A stretch of 64,000 nt of DNA from Kribbella sp. VKM Ac-2569 (GTDB taxonomy: Bacteria; Actinomycetota; Actinomycetes; Propionibacteriales; Kribbellaceae), in assembly GCF_004216905.1 (NCBI RefSeq), contig NZ_SGXJ01000003.1, positions 496,001 to 560,000 of the forward strand. Direction: 5' to 3'. Numbering within the stretch: the first letter of the stretch is position 1; each line of letters opens with the position of its first letter. The position numbers and the translations under genes are program-made. The notes under the pieces were generated by a model, which had not been told where the DNA came from, did not search any database, and saw only the letters and a list, made by a program, of their open reading frames with translations. This document shows positions 57,645 through 64,000 of the stretch, piece after piece.

Positions 57645-59063
57645 ATGCATCGTCGTACCTTCCTCGCAGCAACAGGTGTCGTGGGACTGACCGCATTGCC
57701 CGCACTGCCGGCGACGGCCAGCTCGCAGGGCCGGCTGGTGGGCTCGCTGGACGAGCTCCAGGCCGCGATCGTCCGCGCGACGCCGGGCAGTGTCATTACC
57801 GTTGCCGACGGCACCTATGAGGTATCGGCTCCGATCACGATCACCGGCAAGCGCGGCACCCGTGACGAACCGATCGTCGTACGGGCGGAGTCGGTCGGGG
57901 GCGTGGTACTGACCGGTGAGCAGAGTTTCGTGCTGAGCGGCTCCTCGGACGTCACGATCAGCGGCTTCGCGTTCCGGCAACGTACGACGCTCGACGTACC
58001 GCCGGACTGCCGACGGATCCGGCTGACCCGCAACGACTTCCAGCTGGCAGACATCGAGGGTCTGCACTGGGTGATGGTGCGCGCGGACTACTCGACGATC
58101 GATCGCAACGAGTTCCACGGCAAGTCCACGCTCGGCATCTACCTCGGCGTCGAGGGCGCCGGGACGGACGGGATGGCGCGCGGGGTGCACATCACCCGCA
58201 ACTACTTCCGCGACCACACGTTCCCCGGCGACAACGGCGGCGAGCCGATCCGGCTCGGGCTCAGCCCGCGGGCGCTGTCGACGGCCGGTGCGGTCGTCGA
58301 GTTCAACCTGTTCGAGCGTGCGAACGGCGACCCCGAGGCGATCTCGGTGAAGTCGTCGGGCAACACCATCCGGCACAACACGATCCGCGACAGCCTGGGT
58401 GGCATCGTGCTGCGGCACGGCAACGCGACCCGGGTCGAAGGCAACTATCTGCTGTCGGGGGAGAACGGGATCCGGATCTACGGCAACGACCACCTGATCG
58501 TGAACAACTACGTGGAGCGGATCAGCGGCACCGGCGTCGTACTGGGCAGCGGCAACGTCCGCGATCATTACCCCGGCGAGCCGGCAGACTCCCGGCGCGG
58601 TAACGATGCGCCGGACCGGGTGCGGATCGCGCTGAACACCGTGCTCGACTGCGAGTTCGCTGTCAGCGGCGAGAGCCACCGGACCCTGCCGCCGCTCGAG
58701 TGTGCGGTGACAGACAATCTGTTGGTGACGGACAACGGGCAGTTGGTGAACATGCCGTTCCAGGACGGCATCACCTGGTCAGGCAACATCCACTGGGGAC
58801 AGGGAACGGACGGCAACGCGCCCGCCGCCGGCTTCACCCGCGTCGACCCGCGGCTCGCACCAGGTCCCGACGGGGTACGTCGGCTCACGGCGGGCAGCCC
58901 GGCGATCAACGCGGCGTCCCAGTCGTACCCTGAGGTCGCCGCCGACTTGGACGGGGACCACCGGACCGGTCGCACGGCGGATGTCGGCGCGGACGAGTAC
59001 TCGGCCCGCTGGCCGACGTACCGTCCCTTGACCTCTACCGACGTCGGGCCGCACGCGCGATGA
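57645..59063 (+). CDS. Polysaccharide lyase family 6 (alginate/chondroitinase B-like), first copy
   Basis: A secreted 472-residue parallel beta-helix lyase that would cleave uronic-acid polysaccharides such as alginate or dermatan by beta-elimination. The N-terminus HRRTFLAATGVVGLTALPALPATA is a Tat-type signal peptide. Catalytic pair: K236 in NGDPEAISVKSSGNTI and R257 in IVLRHGNATR, 21 residues apart exactly as Lys250/Arg271 of chondroitinase B. It is the first gene of the operon, its stop overlapping the AraC start (ATGA). GGAG precedes the ATG. Confidence 0.9.
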   Translation: MHRRTFLAATGVVGLTALPALPATASSQGRLVGSLDELQAAIVRATPGSVITVADGTYEVSAPITITGKRGTRDEPIVVRAESVGGVVLTGEQSFVLSGSSDVTISGFAFRQRTTLDVPPDCRRIRLTRNDFQLADIEGLHWVMVRADYSTIDRNEFHGKSTLGIYLGVEGAGTDGMARGVHITRNYFRDHTFPGDNGGEPIRLGLSPRALSTAGAVVEFNLFERANGDPEAISVKSSGNTIRHNTIRDSLGGIVLRHGNATRVEGNYLLSGENGIRIYGNDHLIVNNYVERISGTGVVLGSGNVRDHYPGEPADSRRGNDAPDRVRIALNTVLDCEFAVSGESHRTLPPLECAVTDNLLVTDNGQLVNMPFQDGITWSGNIHWGQGTDGNAPAAGFTRVDPRLAPGPDGVRRLTAGSPAINAASQSYPEVAADLDGDHRTGRTADVGADEYSARWPTYRPLTSTDVGPHAR

Positions 59064-59911
59064 AGACGGCCCAGAAGAACGCGGTGGGGGAGCAGGAGAT
59101 CATCCGGACGTATCTCGACCGGCTGCGGCTGGATCTGGTCGTCGCGGCCCGGATCACGAAGGTGCACCGCGAGTGGTCCCGGGCCCTGATGCCGGATCCG
59201 TTCTCCCGCCTGTACCTGATCCTGGAGGGAGAGGGGCGCCTCGTCGTACGAGACCAGGAGCTTTACCCGCGGCCCGGTGAACTCGTCTACCTGCCGGCCG
59301 ACGTGCCTGTGTCGTACGAGACGATCAGCGACAACGTGTTCCGCAAGCACTGGCTGCACTTCTCGGCGCTGATCGGCGACCGCGACATCGGCGAGATGCT
59401 GACACTGCCGTACATCGTCCCGAGCAAGGCGCCCGAGGAGGCCGCCGCTCTGTTCGAGCAGGTCGGTGCCGCCGACCGGGACCCGCCCGGTCTTGCGACG
59501 CCGCTGCGGCTGCGTTCGGCGCTGACCGCGCTGTTCGCGCACTACCTGGACAGTGCGCCGCCCGGCTCGGTGCGGTTGTCGGAGCGGCAGACGAGCGAGT
59601 CCGGGATCGTGCAGTACATACAGGACAACCTCTCCACGCTGCCGAGTGTCGAGGAGCTCGCGGCGGTGTTCGGCTATGACCTGCCGAGCTTCATGCGGCA
59701 CTTCCGCACGGAGTTCGGGTTGTCGCCGAAGCAGTACATCAAGCGGGCCCGGATCGAATGGGCCCAACGCGAGCTGACGGCGACCGCGCGCCCGATGGAG
59801 GAGATCGCGGCCGCCGTCGGGATGGATCAGTCCTACTTCTCGAAGGTGTTCCGCCAGGTGAGTTCGGTGACCCCGAGCGAGTACCGAAAGTTGTACCGCC
59901 CACACAACTAG
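59060..59911 (+). CDS. AraC-family regulator
   Basis: The 283-residue protein has an N-terminal cupin sensor (FSRLYLILEGEGRLVVRDQELYPRPGELVYLPADVPVSYE) and two C-terminal HTH motifs (SVEELAAVFGYDLPSFMRHFRTEFGLSPKQYIKRARIEWAQREL and PMEEIAAAVGMDQSYFSKVFRQVSSVTPSEYRKL). AraC/XylS proteins of this layout activate carbohydrate genes on binding a sugar. It sits between two PL6 genes and is translationally coupled to the first, so it probably senses unsaturated uronate oligomers and drives the same operon. Confidence 0.92.
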   Translation: MKTAQKNAVGEQEIIRTYLDRLRLDLVVAARITKVHREWSRALMPDPFSRLYLILEGEGRLVVRDQELYPRPGELVYLPADVPVSYETISDNVFRKHWLHFSALIGDRDIGEMLTLPYIVPSKAPEEAAALFEQVGAADRDPPGLATPLRLRSALTALFAHYLDSAPPGSVRLSERQTSESGIVQYIQDNLSTLPSVEELAAVFGYDLPSFMRHFRTEFGLSPKQYIKRARIEWAQRELTATARPMEEIAAAVGMDQSYFSKVFRQVSSVTPSEYRKLYRPHN

Positions 59912-59921
59912 GAGCCTCGTC

Positions 59922-61328
59922 ATGGACCGTCGTACGTTCCTGGCCGGCAGTGGCGCCGTCGCAATTTCCTTGGTGAGCGCGCGAGCAGCGCTCGCCAAGG
60001 AGACTGCCGCGGTGACCTCGCTGGCCGAGTTGCAGCAGGCAATCAACAGCGCCACCGCCGGCACCACGATCACGATTGCGAACGGTTCGTACGCCGTGCC
60101 GTCGGGGTCACCGATCACCATCAGCAACCGGCAGGGGCCCATCACGATCGTGGCCCAGAGCCGCGGCGGTGTGACGCTGACCGGCGCGCAGAGCTTCGTG
60201 TTCTCGGGGTCGTCGGACATCACGATCAGCGGGTTCGCGTTTCGGCAGAGTACGACGCTGGAGATCCCGGCGGACTGCCCGCGGATCCGGCTGACCCGCA
60301 ACGACCTCCAACTCGCGGCGTCGACCGGCCACTGGGTCGTCGTCCGCGGCGACGACGCGAAGATCGACCGCAACGTCTTCCACGACAAGTCCACCGTCGG
60401 CGTGTACCTGGTGATCGACGGCGCCGGCTCGGAGGCGATGGCGCAGCGCACGCACATCCTGCGGAACTACTTCCGCGACCACACGTTCAGCGGGGCGAAC
60501 GGCGGGGAGCCGATCCGGCTCGGAGTGAGCAGCCGGGCGCTCAGCACGGCCGACGCGACGGTCGAGTACAACCTGTTCGAGCGGTGCAACGGCGATCCCG
60601 AGGCGATCTCGGTGAAGTCGTCGGGCAACACGATCCGGTACAACACGATCCGCTCGTCCCTCGGCGGGCTCGTCCTGCGGCACGGCAACGACAACCGGGT
60701 CGAGAGCAACTATCTGCTGTCCGGCGAGAACGGGATCCGGATCTACGGCAACGACCATCTGATCGTGAACAACTACGTCAGCGGGATCGCGGGCGCCGGC
60801 GTGGTGCTCGGCAGCGGTACGGAGCGGGACCACTACGACGGCGAACCGTCCAGCTCCCGGACCGGCAACGACGCCCCTGACCGCGTGACCATCGCGCTGA
60901 ACACGCTCCGGAACAACGGACAGGCCCTTGTCGGTGAGAGTCAGCGCACGGTCCCTCCGCTCGACTGTGTGGTGGCCGACAACCTGATGGCCGGCGACAG
61001 CGGCGAGTTGGTCGACATGCCATACCTCGACGGCCTGACCTGGGCGGGGAACATCGTGTGGGGGCAGGCGACCAACGGCAACATTCCGTCGGCGGGCGTC
61101 ACGCGGGCTGATCCGAAGCTGACTGCGGGCACCGATGGCGTCTACCGGCTCGGCTCGGGTAGTGCTGCCGTGAACGCAGCGGCCGTCGATCACTCGGGTC
61201 AGGTAAGCGATGACGTTGACGGGCATGCTCGTACGGCGCCGTACGACGTCGGCGCCGACGAGTACTCGACCGCGGCACCGGTCCGACGCCCGCTCACCTC
61301 CGCAGACGTCGGCCCCGGCGCGGCCTAA
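59922..61328 (+). CDS. Polysaccharide lyase family 6, second copy
   Basis: A paralogue of the first PL6 enzyme with long stretches of identity, including the block around the active site. Its Tat-like signal peptide is DRRTFLAGSGAVAISLVSARAALA. The catalytic pair is K232 (GDPEAISVKSSGNTIR) and R253 (LVLRHGNDNR), again 21 apart. Differences cluster in the N-terminal third and in loops, so substrate or cleavage mode may differ. ATG 59922 follows the AraC stop by 10 bp. The 3' end overlaps the convergent MFS gene by 3 bp. No oligosaccharide transporter or lyase-product enzymes follow. Confidence 0.9.
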   Translation: MDRRTFLAGSGAVAISLVSARAALAKETAAVTSLAELQQAINSATAGTTITIANGSYAVPSGSPITISNRQGPITIVAQSRGGVTLTGAQSFVFSGSSDITISGFAFRQSTTLEIPADCPRIRLTRNDLQLAASTGHWVVVRGDDAKIDRNVFHDKSTVGVYLVIDGAGSEAMAQRTHILRNYFRDHTFSGANGGEPIRLGVSSRALSTADATVEYNLFERCNGDPEAISVKSSGNTIRYNTIRSSLGGLVLRHGNDNRVESNYLLSGENGIRIYGNDHLIVNNYVSGIAGAGVVLGSGTERDHYDGEPSSSRTGNDAPDRVTIALNTLRNNGQALVGESQRTVPPLDCVVADNLMAGDSGELVDMPYLDGLTWAGNIVWGQATNGNIPSAGVTRADPKLTAGTDGVYRLGSGSAAVNAAAVDHSGQVSDDVDGHARTAPYDVGADEYSTAAPVRRPLTSADVGPGAA

Positions 61329-62698
61329 ACCACGGTCGGCTGGCTGTTGCCGGCTTCGTCGATGCCTCGGCGCATGTCAACGCGGACCAGCAGCGCGAGA
61401 CCGACGACGAAGAAGAGGCCGAGGGCGACGATCGCGGGACGGTACGAGCCGGTGAGCTGGTGGACGAGACCGAACACCAGCGTGCCCAGCCACGACGTCC
61501 CGCGTTCACCCGCCTGATAGAGCGAGAAGTACTCCGCCTCGCGGCCCTTCGGGATCAGCTGGCTGAAGGCCGATCGGGACAACGCCTGCGTCCCGCCGAG
61601 CACGATCCCGATCGCCATCCCCATCGCCAGGAACGGAACGATCTGGCGCTCCGGCAGCAGGAACCCGGCGATCACGATCAGGATCCAGATCACCAGGCCG
61701 CCGGAGATGGTGCGATGGGCGCCGTACCGCTGGGCGAACCGGCCGAACGCCAGCGCCCCGAAGAACGCGACGAACTGGACCAGCAGGATCGTTGCGATCA
61801 GCACCTGCGTCTCGAACCCGAGCTGCTTCTCGCCGTACGTCGACGACACCGAGATGACTGTCTGGATCCCGTCGTTGAAGAACAGGTACGCGATCAGGAA
61901 CAGCATCGTCATCTTGTAGCTGCGCAGGTGCTTGAGCGTGGCGCCCAGCTGACCGAAGCTCTGCCGCACGAGACTGCCGCTGCGCACCTGCACGACGTTC
62001 GTCGGCGGCCGGTTGCGCAGCCGGAGGAACGGGAAGAACGTGAAGATTCCCCACCAGAGCCCCGCACTGAGCAGGCTGAGGCGTACGGCCGTGCTCTGAC
62101 TCAGCCCGAGCGCGTCGTGGGCGGTGACGACCGCCAGATTGACCAGGAGCAGCAGGAAGCCACCGGCGTACCCGAATGCCCAGGCGCGGGACGAGACGGC
62201 GTCGCGCTGATCCGGTGGAGCGATGTCGATGAGGATCGAGTCGTACACGACCAGGGACGAGCCGAGACACAGGTTCCCCACGAACAGCAGCAGCGCACCG
62301 AGTTGCCAGCGCCCGCCGTCCACGAACACCATGCAGCACGCCGCGAGGGCACCGGCCCAGGCGAACCCGCACATCAGCAGCTTCTTGTGCGACATCCGGT
62401 CCGCGATCGCGCCGACCACCGGCAGGAACAGCGCCGACACCAGGGTCGCGACCGTCACGACGTAGAACGCGAGCGAGCCGGGGGAGATCCCGAGTCCGAG
62501 CACGTCCAGGTTCGTGTGGCACGGCTTATCGGTCGTCCCGACGAACCCGCAGGCGGCCCTCTCCGCAACCGACGTCAGGTACGGCGCGAACAGGACGGTG
62601 CCCGTGGTGGTGACGTAGCCCGAGTTGGCCCAGTCGTAGAGACTGAATCCCCAGTACTCGCGCTTGTCGACCGCCGGCGGGGCGGAGAGGAATCCCAT
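61325..62698 (-). CDS. MFS transporter, UMF1 (Atg22-like) family
   Basis: A 457-residue protein with about 12 membrane helices. The start KREYWGFSLYDWANSGYVTTTGTVLFAPYL is diagnostic for the UMF1/Atg22 group, whose fungal members export amino acids from vacuoles; bacterial substrates are unknown. Further motifs are LPVVGAIADRMSHKKLLM and SQLIPKGREAEYFSLYQAGERGTSWLG. ATG 62698 is the first start and agrees with the family. It is convergent with the PL6 operon and follows the GDPD gene on the same strand with a 54-bp gap. Confidence 0.9.
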   Translation of the reverse strand: MGFLSAPPAVDKREYWGFSLYDWANSGYVTTTGTVLFAPYLTSVAERAACGFVGTTDKPCHTNLDVLGLGISPGSLAFYVVTVATLVSALFLPVVGAIADRMSHKKLLMCGFAWAGALAACCMVFVDGGRWQLGALLLFVGNLCLGSSLVVYDSILIDIAPPDQRDAVSSRAWAFGYAGGFLLLLVNLAVVTAHDALGLSQSTAVRLSLLSAGLWWGIFTFFPFLRLRNRPPTNVVQVRSGSLVRQSFGQLGATLKHLRSYKMTMLFLIAYLFFNDGIQTVISVSSTYGEKQLGFETQVLIATILLVQFVAFFGALAFGRFAQRYGAHRTISGGLVIWILIVIAGFLLPERQIVPFLAMGMAIGIVLGGTQALSRSAFSQLIPKGREAEYFSLYQAGERGTSWLGTLVFGLVHQLTGSYRPAIVALGLFFVVGLALLVRVDMRRGIDEAGNSQPTVV

Positions 62699-62752
62699 GC
62701 GCGGAAGTGTGTCAGGTCCGGGGTACGTCGTGACGTACCGGCGGATAACACT

Positions 62753-63505
62753 TCAGTGCCACTGACCTCGCTCCATCAGGACATCACGCAGCAGGTCGGT
62801 GCGGTCGGTGATCAGGCCGTCGACGCCGGCGTCGAGCATCCGGCGCATCGCGTGCGGGTCGTCGACCGTCCAGACGTGCACCTGCTTGCCGCGGGAGTGC
62901 GCGCGCTTGATCAGACCGGGCGTGAGCACGTGGAACGCGCCGTACCCCTCGGGGATCTGCAGGCAGGCGCCGCGGGCCTTCAGCGCGAACGGCAGGAAGC
63001 GGATCAGGACGATCTCCCACTCGCCGTACCCGGTGCACAGCCGCGGCCCGAGCAGCTTGCGGATCCGGCGGACCCGCGACTGGGAGAACGACGACACACA
63101 GACCCGGTCGATCGCCTTCGCCGCCCGCAGGACCTTCGCGGCCGGCTCCAGGCCGCCCTCGGCCTTGATGTCCAGGTTGAACCGGACGTCCGGGAAGTGC
63201 TCGAGCAGCGCGTCCAGGCGGGGGATCGGCTCGTGGCCGTTGATCTTCGCCTTGCTGACCTCCGACCACGGCAGCTCCGCGATCACCCCGGTCCGGTCGG
63301 TGACCCGGTCGAGCCTGTTGTCGTGGAACGCGATCACGACGCCGTCGCTGGTCGCGTGCAGGTCGGTCTCCAGGTACCGGTACCCGAGGTCGACGGCGTG
63401 CTGGAACGCGTGCAGCGAGTTCTCGTAGCCGATGTTGTCCGGGTGCTTGGCGCCGCCTCGATGGGCCATCGCGATCGGTCCGTCATGGTCGAGGTAGGGG
63501 TACAC
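62753..63505 (-). CDS. Glycerophosphodiester phosphodiesterase
   Basis: A 250-residue GDPD enzyme releasing sn-glycerol 3-phosphate from glycerophosphodiesters. It shows the catalytic His-Arg motif MAHRGGAKHPDNIGYENSLHAF, the metal site YLETDLHATSDGVVIAFHDNRLDRVTDRTG, and the closing VHVWTVDDPHAMRRMLDAGVDGLITDRTDLL. No signal peptide. GTG 63505 (YPYLDHDG...) was chosen; it is probably leaderless, because -10-like CATACT lies about 7 nt upstream. Divergent from the aminotransferase gene with only 25 bp between start codons. Confidence 0.9.
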   Translation of the reverse strand: MYPYLDHDGPIAMAHRGGAKHPDNIGYENSLHAFQHAVDLGYRYLETDLHATSDGVVIAFHDNRLDRVTDRTGVIAELPWSEVSKAKINGHEPIPRLDALLEHFPDVRFNLDIKAEGGLEPAAKVLRAAKAIDRVCVSSFSQSRVRRIRKLLGPRLCTGYGEWEIVLIRFLPFALKARGACLQIPEGYGAFHVLTPGLIKRAHSRGKQVHVWTVDDPHAMRRMLDAGVDGLITDRTDLLRDVLMERGQWH

Positions 63506-63530
63506 CTGTGCAGTATGTACCGTTTGGGTG
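63506..63530. promoter_or_regulatory. 25-bp divergent leaderless promoter region
   Basis: The starts of the GDPD and aminotransferase genes are separated by 25 bp with no Shine-Dalgarno sequence for either. TATGTA (plus) and CATACT (minus) share the centre GCAGTATGTAC and could serve as back-to-back -10 elements for two leaderless transcripts. Confidence 0.45.
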
Positions 63531-64000
63531 GTGACAGTACTCCGCTCCCGCCCCGATCTGTGGACTCTCGATCCCGATGTTCTGCACCTCAACCATGGCT
63601 CGTACGGCGCCGTGCCGCGCCGCACGCAGGAGGTGATGGCCGGCCTCCGCGCCGAGATGGACGCCAACCCGATGGTCTGGTTCCGAACCGTCGCCGACCG
63701 GCTGACCGCGAGCCGCCTGGCGCTGGCGGCGTACCTGGAAACCGACCCGGACGGGTTCGCGCTGGTCCCGAACGCGAGCGCCGGCGTGACCGTCGCGCTT
63801 CAGACGCTGCCGATCCCGGCCGGCAGCCGGATCGTGCTGACCGACCATGCGTACGGCGCGGTGCGGTTCGCGGCCGAGCGGTTCGGGAAGGCGCACGGCG
63901 CGGAGGTGGTGATCGTCGAGATCCCGATCGAGGCCGACGACGAGACCGTGGTCGCGCTGATCGCGGACCGCCTCGACGGCGCGTCCGTCCTGATCGTGGA
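63531..64000 (+). CDS. Class V aminotransferase (isopenicillin N epimerase-like), 3'-truncated
   Basis: The frame runs from GTG 63531 (or GTG 63528) to the window end without a stop, giving about 156 residues. The beginning LRSRPDLWTLDPDVLHLNHGSYGAVPRRTQEVM, then the RLALAAYLETDPDGFALVPNASAGVTVALQTLP block (PLP phosphate-binding region) and LTDHAYGAVRFAAERF match PLP-dependent class V enzymes of the isopenicillin N epimerase/cysteine desulfurase branch. The PLP lysine would be downstream of the window, so activity cannot be judged. Confidence 0.82.
   Translation, partial: MTVLRSRPDLWTLDPDVLHLNHGSYGAVPRRTQEVMAGLRAEMDANPMVWFRTVADRLTASRLALAAYLETDPDGFALVPNASAGVTVALQTLPIPAGSRIVLTDHAYGAVRFAAERFGKAHGAEVVIVEIPIEADDETVVALIADRLDGASVLIV

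Overview
The window is about 64 kb of very GC-rich bacterial chromosome. The coding style (strong G/C third positions, frequent GTG/TTG starts, ATGA/GTGA stop-start overlaps, several promoters placed so that the mRNA would begin at the start codon), an RbpA homologue, a sigma-R-type promoter and many TetR/GNAT/ABC genes all point to an actinomycete. The gene style resembles Kribbella/Nocardioidaceae, but that genus call is inference. No rRNA, tRNA, CRISPR array, prophage or insertion sequence was recognised. Both ends cut a gene: a MerR-type regulator on the left and a class V aminotransferase on the right.

Layout. 1-5.2 kb: MerR-type regulator (partial), membrane adenylate cyclase, M1 aminopeptidase, a compact SPOUT RNA methyltransferase and a double GNAT enzyme. 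5.3-13.3 kb: an FCD-type GntR regulator facing a six-gene, fully overlapping operon (substrate-binding protein, two permeases, two ATPases, gamma-glutamyltransferase-like enzyme), apparently for peptide or gamma-glutamyl compound import and cleavage. 13.4-18.7 kb: GNAT, DUF4232 lipoprotein, and a SWIM zinc-finger/SNF2 helicase pair. 18.7-26.1 kb: a single ABC exporter whose promoter carries a SoxR-like box, a divergent TetR, then a TetR plus heterodimeric ABC exporter operon with a perfect palindromic operator. 26.2-35.3 kb: a small unknown protein overlapping a nucleoside hydrolase-like gene, double GNAT, CGNR zinc-finger regulator divergent from an MFS pump, M20 amidohydrolase with a 5'-3' exonuclease, Lrp regulator with a HAD enzyme that lacks its C-terminal motifs, and a large membrane/lipoprotein fusion.

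35.4-42.4 kb is the metabolic centrepiece. Lysine 2,3-aminomutase is divergent from 3,5-diaminohexanoate dehydrogenase, a YtcJ-like amidohydrolase, both subunits of B12-dependent lysine/beta-lysine 5,6-aminomutase, and 3-aminobutyryl-CoA ammonia-lyase. This is most of the anaerobic lysine fermentation route, without the keto-aminohexanoate cleavage enzyme in view. A 565-bp non-coding, structured stretch follows.

42.9-51.5 kb: lnt, fxsA, a LysR/MBL-hydrolase divergent pair, an operon of lipoprotein, NRAMP-related transporter and two PRC-barrel proteins, a TetR/SGNH-hydrolase operon, and rbpA with a sigma-R promoter and a textbook terminator. 51.7-55.5 kb: a MacAB-like export operon. 55.7-57.5 kb: VOC protein, methyltransferase and divergent TetR with two operator dyads. 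57.6-61.3 kb: two PL6 polysaccharide lyases flanking an AraC regulator, behind a promoter with a LacI-type operator. 61.3-64 kb: UMF1-type MFS, glycerophosphodiester phosphodiesterase and the start of a class V aminotransferase.
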